Below the pieces are notes generated by a model. The model ran no database searches and was not told the origin of the DNA. It saw only the letters and a list, made by a program, of their open reading frames with translations. Shown here one piece after another: positions 1-8,962 of a DNA stretch of 64,000 nucleotides (position 1 is the first letter of the stretch; each line of letters opens with the position of its first letter). Position numbers and translations under genes: made by a program. The DNA is taken from the NCBI GenBank assembly GCA_034667465.1, contig JAXDJV010000026.1, positions 34,145 through 98,144 of the forward strand, written 5' to 3'. The stretch comes from JAOBAU01 sp034667465 (GTDB taxonomy: Bacteria > Acidobacteriota > Thermoanaerobaculia > Gp7-AA8).

Positions 1-377
1 ACGTCGCCGATGAACGAATGCAGTACCCGCTCATCGCCCGTTCCCAGATCGACTTCAGAAACGACATCCGCCGTCTGTCCGATGCTGACGTAATGCACGA
101 CTGCGGTTCGATCGTCGCGCAACACCATCCCGAGCAACCCCGAATCACCGATCGCCTCAGTCGGAAGATGCGCAACTTTGTCACTGACTCCGCCGGCGAA
201 TCGAAAGAGATCGCCGGAGGTCGTCGTGTAGTAAAGCGTCCCGCGCGAATCGACCGCGACCGAGCTCGCAAAGCCCTTCGTCACGCCGAGCGATTGCACG
301 CGAAAGCCCGGCAGCGCCGCACCAGGCGCACTGCCACAAACGAGAAGAACGAGGAGAAGGAAAGAGAGCGACTTCAT
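1..377 (-). CDS. Secreted beta-propeller-like protein, N-terminal part (runs off the window)
   Basis: The ATG at 377 opens a frame that stays open to the window edge, giving about 125 residues; the 3' end lies outside. It begins with a clear signal peptide (MKSLSFLLLVLLVCGSAPGA), so the product is exported. The mature part (FRVQSLGVTKGFASSVAVDS, then GTLYYTTTSGDLFRF) has the blade pattern of NHL, sorbosone-dehydrogenase or similar propeller proteins, which bind sugars, quinones or ligands in the periplasm. The family cannot be fixed from one or two blades. It is read away from the tRNA, with no partner visible. Confidence 0.6.
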   Translation of the reverse strand, partial: MKSLSFLLLVLLVCGSAPGAALPGFRVQSLGVTKGFASSVAVDSRGTLYYTTTSGDLFRFAGGVSDKVAHLPTEAIGDSGLLGMVLRDDRTAVVHYVSIGQTADVVSEVDLGTGDERVLHSFIGD

Positions 378-449
378 CAGGAGCGGAGACCGAAGAACGA
401 ATCATGCCAGCAAGGAATACACCCCGCCACCCGCCCGTTGAGAGGAGCC

Positions 450-478
450 TTGACGCGGGGCAGGTCGATGCAGATAAT
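450..478 (+). promoter_or_regulatory. Sigma-70-type promoter of the tRNA-fMet gene
   Basis: TTGACG at 450-455 and GATAAT at 473-478 are separated by 17 bp, the ideal spacing for a housekeeping promoter. Transcription would start near 485, about 26 nt before the tRNA. It is one of the few promoters in the window with a good -35 box. Confidence 0.7.
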
Positions 479-510
479 GCGCCCTCCTCGTCGTATCCAG
501 GACACCTTGT

Positions 511-587
<77 letters not shown>

Positions 588-601
588 ATTGAAACTGCCC
601 C

Positions 602-634
602 GCGGGCCAGCACTTAGCTGGCCCGCTTGCTTTT
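602..634 (+). terminator. Rho-independent terminator after tRNA-fMet
   Basis: A perfect 10-bp GC-rich stem (602-611 paired with 617-626) with a 5-nt loop is followed by TTGCTTTT. It begins 15 nt after the tRNA CCA end. The rest of the gap, to 843, shows no gene. Confidence 0.85.
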
Positions 635-843
635 AGCGCGACTCGCGAATCTGCGCTAAATTAAGAGAAAATTAAGGTCGACCGGCCAGGGCAGCGTCAG
701 CGAACGGTCGAGCTCCACGCGCCGAACCGCCGTCGCGAGGCGCCCAGCCCGGCTGTTTGCGAATTGGTCCCCGTCCGCCCAAACCGCTCGTTCTGCCTCC
801 GCGGGACCATCGCGTAAATGACGTTACGACGAGCGAAAGGAAT

Positions 844-3800
844 TCATTCGCCGTCCCTTGTGCGCGACGGTTCCGCCAGAATGTCAGCAACCATGCGGAG
901 CAGGTCGTCCGCCGTGTAGGGCTTGTGCAGAATCTGTCTGACGCCCGCCTTCGCGAGCTTGCGCTGGCAGGCTGGCGAGCCACTGCCGGTGGTCGCAACA
1001 ACCCGCACGCTCGGGTCGATGCTCTGCAGAGCTGCGACGAGAGTCGGACCGTCCATGACCGGCATGACCATGTCGGTCACCACAGCGGCGATCTCAGAAT
1101 GACGAGGCGAGAAGAGTCCGATCGCCTGGGCTCCATCCGCGGCGGTGATCACCCGGTACCCGAACGCCTCCAGAGCCTGTTTCGTGATCAGGAGAACCGA
1201 CGCGTCGTCGTCGACGACCATGATCAATTCGCCGTGTCCGCCGGCAAGCGGCTCGGCATTTTCCCCGACCGGGCCCATGGCAGGTCCGGCCGCTTCGGCT
1301 GGCAGGTGGACGTTGAACGTCGATCCGGCGCCGACGGTACTCGAGACCGTGATGAATCCTCCGTGGCTGGCTACGATGCCCTGCACGGTGGAGAGTCCGA
1401 TTCCCGTTCCCTTTCCGACTTCCTTCGTCGTGAAGAACGGGTCGAAGATCCGATCGCTGATCTCGCTCGGAATGCCCTCACCGGTATCGCTCACCGTCAG
1501 GACGACCCAGGGTCCCGCCGACGCGCCGTGGGCGTTCGCGTACTGCTCCGGGATTTCGGTCTTCGCGGCGGAGATGGAGATCTCGCCGCCGCCGGGCATC
1601 GCGTCGCGCGCGTTGACGCAGAGGTTGAGCAGAACCTGCGTCAACTGCGTCGAGTCCGCGGTTACGTGCGCGAGGTCCTCCGGTATCGAGACTTCGATAG
1701 TGATGTCTTTGGGGAATGTGTGGGTGATGATCGCCGCAACCTCGCGCACGACTTCGTTGAGGTTCACCGGCTTGCGCGCCGTATCGGTTCCGCGTGCAAA
1801 CAAGAGCACCTGATTGACGAGATCGCGGCCCCGCCTCGCGCTCTGCTCGATGTTCTCGATCGCCTTCAGGCTCCGCTCGCTCGGCTCGAATTTCCTGAGA
1901 AGCGTGACGCCCATGAGGATTGGCATCAGCATGTTGTTCATGTCGTGTGCGATCCCTCCCGCGAGCGCCCCCAGACTCTCGAGCCGCTGTGCGCGCAGCA
2001 TCTGCTTCTCGAGATTTTTCTGGTCGGTAACATCTTCGCCGATACTCGCCGTACCGATGACGTTCCCGGAGGCGGAGCGGAGGAGCGAATTGTTCCACCG
2101 GATGACTCGTCTTTTGCCCGATCGCGTGGTGATCTCGTTCTCGTGGTGCCAGAACTGCGGGGCATCGGAAAGCAACGAAGCGAACGCCGCGTGGAGGTCG
2201 AGCGAGATTTCCTGCGGGATGAACGTTTCGAGCCAGTCTTTTCCCAGTAGCTCTTCACGGCGCCAACCGCTCAGCTGCACAAGGTAGTCGTTGCAGTACG
2301 TGATGCAGGCATCGCGGTCGAGCATCATGGCGATGAGATCGAGATTCCCGAGCATGTCGCGGAACCGCCGCTCGCTCTCACGCAGTTCGTCCTGAGCCCG
2401 CCTGCGCTCGTCGATGTCCAGCGTCGCACCGACCAGTTCAGCGGGCCGGCCTGACGCATCACGCACGAGCCTTCGCGTATCCTCGACCCAGCTGTACGAT
2501 CCGGCTTTGTGCCGCAGCCGGTACTCGGTTTGGCTCGTTCCCCGCGACAGCGCCTCCGACATCCCGGCTTCTGCGCGCGCGCGATCCTCCGGATGGATCT
2601 GTTCGGTCCACCACTCCATGCTCAGGGTCTCTTCCTTCTCGTATCCGAGCAGGCGAGTGATGTTCTCGCTGACCAGCCGGGGAACGATTCTCTCTCCGTC
2701 GATCCTCAATGCGTAAAGCACTGCAGGGCTATGGTCGAGAAACTCGCGGAGCTGTGCGTGCGTCTCCCGGAGCTGATCCTCGGCCCTCCTCCGTTCGGTG
2801 ACGTCGTTGATCGTGACGAACGCCAGTGACTCGTAATCCGGGTAGCGAGCGATTGCGCCGGTGAAAGTGAAGAACCTTTCCCACGGTTCGTTCCTGCGTC
2901 GTACCCGCAGCTCGATATTGTTCAGAGTCTCGCCCGCCAGAATCCGATTGATCGGCCACTGCTCGAAACGAAGCACGGTCCCGTCCAGCGTCGCGAGCTC
3001 GAACGTTTCGGGAAACAGCGACATAGCCCGACGCCAGTCCTCGGACCCTGAAAGTCCGAAGAGCCTCAAAACCGCAGGGTTCAGGTGCCGGATATTTCCC
3101 GCCGTGTCGGCAATGACGAGACCTTCCTGGAGATTCTCGATCACCACTTCGAATTGCGCTTCGCTCGCGCGCAGCGCCGCCTCGGCCTGTGTGCGCGCAG
3201 TAATGTCGACGGCGATTCCGCCAACGAACGGCTCTCCCGACGGGTTCCGGAAAGGAAACCGTATGCTGCTCCAGATGCGTTTCTTTCCTCCGGAATTCGT
3301 TTCGTCGATCGTCTCGATCGGCTCGTTGCGCCGGAGGACTTCCTGCTCCGCTTCCGTGATTCCGACGGCGGAAGGACCGGGCGCAAGATCGACGATCGTC
3401 TTGCCGATGGCTTCCTCTCGTTCCAGACCGAAGGCCTCGCTCCACGCCCGATTGGCGTAGATGTAGCGGCCGCGATCGTCCTTCATCCATTTGACCGTCG
3501 GGCTCGACTCCATGAATGCGTTGAACAACGCCTGCGTCTCGCGCAAGGCGGTCTCCGTTCGTTTCCTTTCCGTGATGTCGAGCGAGAGGATGAACAACCC
3601 CTCGGCGACCGGCTGGATGACCAGCTGGAACCATCCCTTCGATCCGTCGGGTAGCGCGAATTCGTTCTCCATCGTTGCGGGCTTCCGGCTCTCCATGCAT
3701 TCCCGAAGCACCCGAAACATCCCGGTTTGTTCGATGCCCGGATACGCCTCCGGCATCGTGCGTCCGACGAGTTCCTTCACGGATTTCCTCCCGTGCTCGG

Positions 3801-4122
3801 CGGCAACCCGGTTCAAGTAGACATACCGCCAGTCGCGGTCGACGATCTGGCACCCTTCCATCAGATTGTCCAGCGTTGAATGCAGCGATTCGGCTTCGCC
3901 GGGAGGCACTTGTCTGCCCGATCGCGCCCATGCCTCGCGGTTCAGGAAAACGAGAGCGACCGACAACAGCACGAAGGCCACAAACAGAGGACTCCTGAAG
4001 TGCGAGAGGTTGAAGAGCCACGCCCCGAGAGCCAATGAGCCGATGAGAATCGCGACCACACTCGTGCCGCGCGCGAATACTGCCGCAGACGGGGATGCGT
4101 ACGAGCGGGGTTCGGCGCTCAT
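844..4122 (-). CDS. Membrane-bound PAS-rich hybrid sensor histidine kinase
   Basis: A 1092-residue hybrid kinase. Residues 21-60 hold two membrane segments. Five PAS/PAC sensor modules follow (about 80-190, 195-312, 320-445, 455-575 and 582-705), each ending in a D-x-T/D-x-R-type PAC motif. HisKA then carries the H-box (GGIAHDMNN) with the phosphoacceptor His726. HATPase has its N-box at NLCVNARD (about 833-840), DTGEGIP (about 879-885) and GKGTGIGLS. A C-terminal receiver has DDD at 971-973, phosphoacceptor Asp1017 (VVTDMVMPVMDG) and Lys1067. All catalytic residues are present, so it should autophosphorylate and pass phosphate to its own receiver. No output regulator is encoded nearby, so it is an orphan and its signal is unknown. 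GGGAG lies 6 nt before the ATG. Confidence 0.95.
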   Translation of the reverse strand: MSAEPRSYASPSAAVFARGTSVVAILIGSLALGAWLFNLSHFRSPLFVAFVLLSVALVFLNREAWARSGRQVPPGEAESLHSTLDNLMEGCQIVDRDWRYVYLNRVAAEHGRKSVKELVGRTMPEAYPGIEQTGMFRVLRECMESRKPATMENEFALPDGSKGWFQLVIQPVAEGLFILSLDITERKRTETALRETQALFNAFMESSPTVKWMKDDRGRYIYANRAWSEAFGLEREEAIGKTIVDLAPGPSAVGITEAEQEVLRRNEPIETIDETNSGGKKRIWSSIRFPFRNPSGEPFVGGIAVDITARTQAEAALRASEAQFEVVIENLQEGLVIADTAGNIRHLNPAVLRLFGLSGSEDWRRAMSLFPETFELATLDGTVLRFEQWPINRILAGETLNNIELRVRRRNEPWERFFTFTGAIARYPDYESLAFVTINDVTERRRAEDQLRETHAQLREFLDHSPAVLYALRIDGERIVPRLVSENITRLLGYEKEETLSMEWWTEQIHPEDRARAEAGMSEALSRGTSQTEYRLRHKAGSYSWVEDTRRLVRDASGRPAELVGATLDIDERRRAQDELRESERRFRDMLGNLDLIAMMLDRDACITYCNDYLVQLSGWRREELLGKDWLETFIPQEISLDLHAAFASLLSDAPQFWHHENEITTRSGKRRVIRWNNSLLRSASGNVIGTASIGEDVTDQKNLEKQMLRAQRLESLGALAGGIAHDMNNMLMPILMGVTLLRKFEPSERSLKAIENIEQSARRGRDLVNQVLLFARGTDTARKPVNLNEVVREVAAIITHTFPKDITIEVSIPEDLAHVTADSTQLTQVLLNLCVNARDAMPGGGEISISAAKTEIPEQYANAHGASAGPWVVLTVSDTGEGIPSEISDRIFDPFFTTKEVGKGTGIGLSTVQGIVASHGGFITVSSTVGAGSTFNVHLPAEAAGPAMGPVGENAEPLAGGHGELIMVVDDDASVLLITKQALEAFGYRVITAADGAQAIGLFSPRHSEIAAVVTDMVMPVMDGPTLVAALQSIDPSVRVVATTGSGSPACQRKLAKAGVRQILHKPYTADDLLRMVADILAEPSRTRDGE

Positions 4123-4455
4123 TCAGATCTCCCACCGCTGGTCTGGACGAGTTGAGGGGAGATCGGGCACGGCGGCGCACCTCGCGCCGCGCAAGAGCTG
4201 AGAGTCATGGGCTGGCCGGGTATGCTCCTGTGGCACCAGCTGTGTCAAGTTGCCACGCCATCGATGCCCGGGGGCTACTAAGGACGAGAAGACCGGTTCC
4301 GCGCAGATAACGCCGGACGGCGTGACGCAGGAGCAGTCGGACGACCTGCGATTGGCGCGAGTCGGATTGGGAACTCGCTTCAGAACCCACGAATCACCGA
4401 ACGACATGCTCGTTTCGACACGGCCATGAATCGGCACACGCGATGAGATGCCGAC

Positions 4456-4602
4456 GACGGACGTGGTGACTTTCGAACCCGACGAATCGTCGATCTCGAG
4501 CAGATCATCCGCCGTCAGTTCCACATTGACGGCGCCGAGGTTTTCTTCGAGGCGGTGCAGTTTCGTGGTGCCGGGAATCGGCGCGATCAACAGCTTTGCG
4601 CG
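4456..4602 (-). pseudogene. Remnant of an aldo/keto reductase C-terminus
   Basis: One stretch of about 40 residues (LIAPIPGTTKLHRLEENLGA, then VNVELTADDLLEIDDSS) matches the highly conserved C-terminal NADPH-binding segment of aldo/keto reductases. Upstream and downstream sequence in the same frame has no family resemblance, and neither the Asp-Tyr-Lys-His active site nor a barrel is present. The longer open frame around it (4123-4725) is therefore not a real gene. It sits between two intact genes and marks a deleted locus; nothing else is visible in 4123-4650. Confidence 0.7.
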
Positions 4603-4650
4603 GGTATCGGCTTCCGAATCCGCTGCGCTAAACTCCCCTTCCAAAACACG

Positions 4651-5868
4651 ATGAGGATTGCCATCCTGGGAGCCGGCAATACGGGAACGTGCGCCGCGCT
4701 CGAACTGGCAGGTCGCGGCCATCACGTCGATCTTTACGACCAGTCAGACGCTCCCGTGCGGATGGCGAGCTTTCACAACGAAGGCAAAGTGCATGTGGGG
4801 ATCCTTTACGCAAAGGATCGTTCGTTGCGGACCGCCGAGCTGATGATTCGGGGCGCCCTCGCGTTTGCGCCGCTGCTCGATCGCTGGGTTGGCTTCGACA
4901 GCAGCCGGCTGCAGATCTCCACTCCGTTCCATTACGGCGTGCACAACGGAACGATGGTCAGTATGGACGAGCTCAAAGCGCACTACGCCAAATGCCAGCG
5001 CCTTTTCCATGACCTTCACGTCGCCTCCGGTCAGCGTTACCTCGGCGTGGATCAGTCGCTGCAGATCGAAGAGCTCAACGCGTCGGAGATGGATTCACTC
5101 GTCTCGCGCGAGTATTTCGTGGCGATGTTCCGCACTTCAGAACGGGCCGTCGATCCGCGCACCGTTGCGGCGTTACTGCGCGAGGCCGCATTAGCCAATC
5201 CGCGAATTCACGGAGTCTGGGGTGCGCGGATTTCGGCCGTGAACATCATTGACGGCGGAAGGCTGGCGGTTTCATTTCGAAAGGATGGAGAGGACTACGT
5301 CGAGGCATATGACCAGGTCGCGAACACCCTGTGGCACGGACGATTGAGCATCGACGCCACAATGGGACTGGGACAGGAGCATCCATGGATGTACCGCTAC
5401 AAATTTGCGAACCGCGTCCTCGTGCCGATCGACGGGGAAATCCCGTCGATCACCTGCGTGCTCGGTCCGTTCGGCGACATCGTCAACTACGGGACTAACG
5501 GCCTGTTCCTCTCCTGGTACCCGGAAGGAATGATCGCTACGTCGCGCGCCCTCGAGCCGCCGGACTGGGAAAGCGAGCTCACTCCCGAGCGCCGTCACGA
5601 GGTATTTCGACGGAGCTACGAGGCATGGATGGAGCGCTGCCCGCCGCTGCGCGCTCTGCGGTTCCGCCCGAGCGACGCTGATCCGGGTGGCGGAATCATC
5701 TTCGCGTGGGGCGACACCGGCGTCGATGATCCGGAGAGCATGCTGCACGAGCGTTTCGAGATCGGCGTGCACTCGTACGGCAATTACCACACGGTAAACA
5801 CCGGCAAATACACTATGACGCCATGGATGGGCATGAAGACGGCGGAGAGGATTCTGGGAGTCTCCTGA
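4651..5868 (+). CDS. FAD-dependent oxidoreductase (DAO-like)
   Basis: 405 residues. The N-terminus MRIAILGAGNTGTCAALELA is a Rossmann dinucleotide-binding motif (GxGxxG), ending in the acidic residue of LYDQ that would hold the FAD ribose. A longer in-frame start at 4555 exists but would place junk before the Rossmann strand; 4651 begins exactly on it, with TAAACT at 4629-4634 as a possible -10. The middle and C-terminal parts resemble D-amino-acid-oxidase-fold flavoproteins; the substrate cannot be read. It overlaps the next glycosyltransferase gene by 46 nt, so the two are likely co-transcribed, which hints at a role in modifying a glycan or small metabolite. Confidence 0.75.
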   Translation: MRIAILGAGNTGTCAALELAGRGHHVDLYDQSDAPVRMASFHNEGKVHVGILYAKDRSLRTAELMIRGALAFAPLLDRWVGFDSSRLQISTPFHYGVHNGTMVSMDELKAHYAKCQRLFHDLHVASGQRYLGVDQSLQIEELNASEMDSLVSREYFVAMFRTSERAVDPRTVAALLREAALANPRIHGVWGARISAVNIIDGGRLAVSFRKDGEDYVEAYDQVANTLWHGRLSIDATMGLGQEHPWMYRYKFANRVLVPIDGEIPSITCVLGPFGDIVNYGTNGLFLSWYPEGMIATSRALEPPDWESELTPERRHEVFRRSYEAWMERCPPLRALRFRPSDADPGGGIIFAWGDTGVDDPESMLHERFEIGVHSYGNYHTVNTGKYTMTPWMGMKTAERILGVS

Positions 5869-6812
5869 AGACGCCGCGCGTCTCCGTAGTCGTCGCCACC
5901 TGGAACCGAAGCGAGGTTCTGAAGCACGCCATCCGCAGCGTGCTCGCCTCGACCTTCACGGATTGGGAAATGATCGTCGTCGGTGACGCCTGCACAGACG
6001 ACACGGAAGAGCGCGTGGCGTCGTTCGGCGATCCGCGAATCCGATTCGTCAACCTGCCTCGGAACAGCGGCGGACAATCAGCCCCCAACAACCACGGCAT
6101 CACGCTCGCCCGCGGCGACTATGTGGCGTTCCTCAATCACGATGACTTTTATCTTCCCGACCATCTAACGGCGTGCGTCGCGGAGCTCGATCGCGGCGAG
6201 GCGGATCTGGTCTGGGTCGCGGCGGCGGTCGCGCACGCGTCGCCGCGGACAGCGCACCCTCTCACGTTCGCGCTCGAAGGCGTGCCGCCCGCGGGCGGAT
6301 ACAGTCCGTTCGCGTTCTACAGCGCGTCAACGTGGATGTTCAAACGTGAGCTGGCAGGCTCGGTCGGACGATGGAAGGAGGCCTCCTCTCTTTATGTGAC
6401 GCCGTCGCAGGATTGGCTGTTCCGCGCCTGGCGCTCCGGCGCTCGCCTTCGCTTTCTGTCGCGCGTCGGAGTCGTCGTCATCTGGAGCGGCGTCAGACCC
6501 GGCAGCTACGCGATCCGTGAGAGTCCCGACCACGAGCTGCTGGCTCGGTGGATGAGGGAGGACGCGGGGTTCCCGTCGCGGATGCTCGAGAATGCCGCCA
6601 TCGACGCCGCGCAAACGGCGATCAGCACTCGCCACCACGCTCCCGGCGGCGCGATCGCCCGACTGCTCGCGCGCCCGGTCTACAACCTGCTCATCGTGCT
6701 CGGTATCCACCCATCATCGCTCGGCATGTTCATTCGTCATGGCCGCAAGGGCGGCTTCATCCGGCATCACCGCCGCTTTACGGGCATCGAGCAGCCGACC
6801 CGTCAGCGTTAG
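5823..6812 (+). CDS. Family 2 glycosyltransferase
   Basis: 329 residues. Residues 18 onward (PRVSVVVATWNRSEVLKHAI) are the GT-A nucleotide-sugar fold of GT2 enzymes, with the DACTDDT acid patch and NHDDFY as the DXD-like metal site. Residue W in SQDWLF resembles the (Q/R)xxRW-region acceptor loop, less clearly. The ATG at 5823 lies inside the preceding gene in another frame; no better start exists before the core, so translational coupling is likely. A moderately hydrophobic segment near 275-290 could associate with the membrane. Donor and acceptor are unknown. Confidence 0.85.
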   Translation: MDGHEDGGEDSGSLLKTPRVSVVVATWNRSEVLKHAIRSVLASTFTDWEMIVVGDACTDDTEERVASFGDPRIRFVNLPRNSGGQSAPNNHGITLARGDYVAFLNHDDFYLPDHLTACVAELDRGEADLVWVAAAVAHASPRTAHPLTFALEGVPPAGGYSPFAFYSASTWMFKRELAGSVGRWKEASSLYVTPSQDWLFRAWRSGARLRFLSRVGVVVIWSGVRPGSYAIRESPDHELLARWMREDAGFPSRMLENAAIDAAQTAISTRHHAPGGAIARLLARPVYNLLIVLGIHPSSLGMFIRHGRKGGFIRHHRRFTGIEQPTRQR

Positions 6813-6842
6813 CGTCGATCGTTCACCGCTCGATCGTAATGA

Positions 6843-6869
6843 AAACGGCCACCGTGACGGTGGTCGTTT
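6843..6869. terminator. Bidirectional terminator between convergent genes
   Basis: A 12-bp stem with one G:T pair (6843-6854 with 6858-6869, 3-nt loop) separates the convergent glycosyltransferase and alcohol dehydrogenase genes. On the minus strand it runs into CGTTTTCATT, adequate for intrinsic termination. Confidence 0.65.
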
Positions 6870-6893
6870 CCTTAACAACTCCGCGAAAAAACC

Positions 6894-8009
6894 TCAGGGC
6901 GTAATGACGACCTTCATCACGCCATCCGCGCGCGAACCGAACAGTCGATACGCCTCACCGATGTTCTCGAGCTTGAAGCGATGCGTCAGCAGCGGCCGCA
7001 GGTCGAGCTTCCCGTGACGAACGAGCTCCATCAGGCGGCGCATCCGTTCCTTGCCTCCGGGACAGAGCGTCGTAACGATGCGGTGATTGCCGAGACCCGC
7101 GGCAAATGCGTCGTAGGGAACCTGCAGTTTGCCGGAGTAGACGCCGAGTGACGACAACGTGCCGCCGGGACGCAGCACGCGCAGCGCGTTTTCAAACGTC
7201 TCCTGCGTTCCGAGTGCTTCGATGGAGACATCCGCTCCGATGCCGCCGGTCAGACGATGGACCTCATCGACGACGTCGACCTCGCGGTAGTCCAGCAGCA
7301 CGTCGACGCCCATCTGCTTTGCCATGGCGATGCGATTGTCATCGCCATCGACGCCGATGACGAGCGATGCGCCCATCAGCTTCGCGCCGAGCGAGGCACA
7401 GACTCCGATCGGTCCCTGCGCGAAGACGACGACGACATCGCCGACCTTTACAGCTCCCGACTCCGCGCCGCCGAGTCCTGTCGATGCGATGTCGGTCAGC
7501 AGCACGACCTGCTCGTCTGTGACGCCGTCGGGAATCTTCGCCAGATTCGCCTGCGCATTCGGAACGAGCAGGTACTCAGCCTGCGCTCCGTTGATCGTGT
7601 TGCCGAATCGCCATCCGCCGATCGCTTTGTACCCGCTGCCGTGACCGCACTGCGACAGCGTTCCGGAAAGACACGCGTTGCACTGACCGCACGGCGTAAT
7701 CGCGCCGACGATGACGCGCTCTCCAGGCTTGTACCCGGTGACGCCGACTCCGAGCTCGTCGATGATGCCGACCGGCTCGTGACCGATGATCAGCCCCGGT
7801 GCGACCGGATACTCGCCGCGCGCGATGTGCAGATCCGTTCCACAGATCGTCGTCATCGTCACGCGAATCACCGCTTCGCCGGGACCGGCATGAGGCCGCG
7901 GCACTTCATCGATGCGAATGTCGTCGACGCCGTGAAAAACGGCTGCACGCATCGTCGCCGTGCTGCCGAGGGAAAGCATCTTTTCCTGTACTGCGAATGT
8001 TGTGGTCAT
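6894..8009 (-). CDS. Zinc-dependent alcohol dehydrogenase (MDR family)
   Basis: 371 residues from the ATG at 8009, chosen because GGGAGG lies 5 nt upstream. Catalytic zinc ligands are visible as CGTD and GHEPVG. The structural zinc site is CGQCNACLSGTLSQC, and the Rossmann region contains VFAQGPIGVCASLGAK. The set is typical of class III-like secondary alcohol dehydrogenases that act on isopropanol, threonine or aldehydes with NAD(P)H. It is divergent from the Fnr-like regulator gene and shares an intergenic palindrome with it, so it may be an oxygen-regulated fermentation enzyme that reoxidises NAD(P)H. Confidence 0.9.
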   Translation of the reverse strand: MTTTFAVQEKMLSLGSTATMRAAVFHGVDDIRIDEVPRPHAGPGEAVIRVTMTTICGTDLHIARGEYPVAPGLIIGHEPVGIIDELGVGVTGYKPGERVIVGAITPCGQCNACLSGTLSQCGHGSGYKAIGGWRFGNTINGAQAEYLLVPNAQANLAKIPDGVTDEQVVLLTDIASTGLGGAESGAVKVGDVVVVFAQGPIGVCASLGAKLMGASLVIGVDGDDNRIAMAKQMGVDVLLDYREVDVVDEVHRLTGGIGADVSIEALGTQETFENALRVLRPGGTLSSLGVYSGKLQVPYDAFAAGLGNHRIVTTLCPGGKERMRRLMELVRHGKLDLRPLLTHRFKLENIGEAYRLFGSRADGVMKVVITP

Positions 8010-8075
8010 GGTCGCCTCCCATGCACGAATGCATCCGTTTCGCGGAAGGCGCCGTGCGATGCGCACCCGCTCGCT

Positions 8076-8089
8076 GTGACAGACATCAC
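8076..8089. promoter_or_regulatory. Crp/Fnr palindrome between adh and the fnr-like gene
   Basis: GTGAC-AGAC-ATCAC, centre 8082.5, in the divergent intergenic region. Unlike the other copies, no convincing -10 hexamer lies 54 or 32 bp away in either direction, so which gene it controls is open; repression or autoregulation of the downstream regulator is possible. Confidence 0.7.
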
Positions 8090-8175
8090 CCGTTGATGTT
8101 CACGGCTCCCACCCCGCGGGGTGGGCCGGATCGCGAGCTCCGGCCCCATCCTGAGTACGTACGAAGGAGACCACC

Positions 8176-8892
8176 ATGCCGACGCCCTACAACCTGAAGA
8201 TGGAAGACCACTGCACAACCTGCTCGCATCGCGGCAGCCGCCCGTTTTGCGATATGGCTCCGGCCGCGGTCGAAGCGCTCGATGCCTCGAAGTACTCGAG
8301 CGTCTATCCGAAGGGATCGCTGTTGTTCGTCGAAGGCGAACAGCCGCGCGGCGTCTTCATGCTCTGCAGCGGCCGCGCAAAGCTGACCACGACGTCGACG
8401 GAAGGACGGACGCTGATTCTGAAGATCGCGCAGGGGGGCGAACTGCTCGGCGCCAGCGCCGCGCTGCTCGGCCGGCCGTACGAAGTCTCCGCCGAAACGC
8501 TGGAGCCATCGCAGATCAGTTTCATCCGCCGCGACGATTTCATGCGCCTTCTCAGCTCGTTCCCCGAGGCGTGCCTGCACACCGCGCAGGCGCTGAGCGA
8601 GAAGTACGCGTCGGCACAGCGCGAGATCCGCACGCTCGGCCTCGCCCAAACCACTTCGGAAAAACTGGCGAAGCTGATCCTTGGCTGGGTCCCGGGCGGA
8701 GAAACGACCTCGGAGGGAACGCGGCTGCAGATACTCCTCACTCATGAAGAGATCGCACAGATGATCGGCACGACGCGTGAGACGGTGACGCGACTTCTCA
8801 GCGACTTCAAACGGAAGAAGCTGATCAGCGTGAAAGGCTCGAATCTCTTCGTGCTTGGACAGCAACGGATGCAGGACATGGTCAGCATTTGA
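8176..8892 (+). CDS. Crp/Fnr-family regulator with FNR-like cysteines
   Basis: 238 residues; AAGGAG lies 6 nt before the ATG. The N-terminus carries Cys13, Cys16 and Cys25 (CxxC-x8-C); further Cys are at 64 and 133. This is close to the E. coli FNR arrangement of three N-terminal cysteines plus one distant one that hold an oxygen-sensitive [4Fe-4S] cluster. A cNMP-binding beta-barrel spans about 40-130, the dimerisation helix about 130-160, and the winged HTH about 185-225. The recognition helix TTRETVTRLL keeps Arg, Glu and Arg in the CRP positions that contact GTGA, not the FNR pattern. That predicts binding to the GTGAC palindromes seen across the window. A close paralogue is at 47785-48504. 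Confidence 0.93.
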   Translation: MPTPYNLKMEDHCTTCSHRGSRPFCDMAPAAVEALDASKYSSVYPKGSLLFVEGEQPRGVFMLCSGRAKLTTTSTEGRTLILKIAQGGELLGASAALLGRPYEVSAETLEPSQISFIRRDDFMRLLSSFPEACLHTAQALSEKYASAQREIRTLGLAQTTSEKLAKLILGWVPGGETTSEGTRLQILLTHEEIAQMIGTTRETVTRLLSDFKRKKLISVKGSNLFVLGQQRMQDMVSI

Positions 8893-8914
8893 GAGATGCG
8901 GCTCACGACGCGGT

Positions 8915-8956
8915 GTAGCAGGCATCACCGCGGCGTTCACCGCGCGCTCCTATGGT
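8915..8956 (+). promoter_or_regulatory. Degenerate Crp/Fnr site with -10, class II spacing
   Basis: GTAGC-AGGC-ATCAC at 8915-8928 (centre 8921.5) is a degenerate copy of the palindrome. TATGGT at 8951-8956 lies exactly 32 bp downstream centre to centre. Transcription would begin at about 8963, which is the GTG start codon of the next gene, so the mRNA is predicted to be leaderless. Confidence 0.55.
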
Positions 8957-8962
8957 GATGTC

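Noticed and set aside
757..2250. Long plus-strand open frame of 497 codons
   Set aside because: It is antisense to the kinase and receiver domains of the histidine kinase, has Arg/Asp-rich composition and no recognisable domain; a by-product of high GC.
4123..4725. 200-codon minus-strand frame as a complete gene
   Set aside because: Only about 40 codons resemble a protein family (aldo/keto reductase C-terminus); the rest has coding composition unlike its neighbours and no start with a ribosome site.
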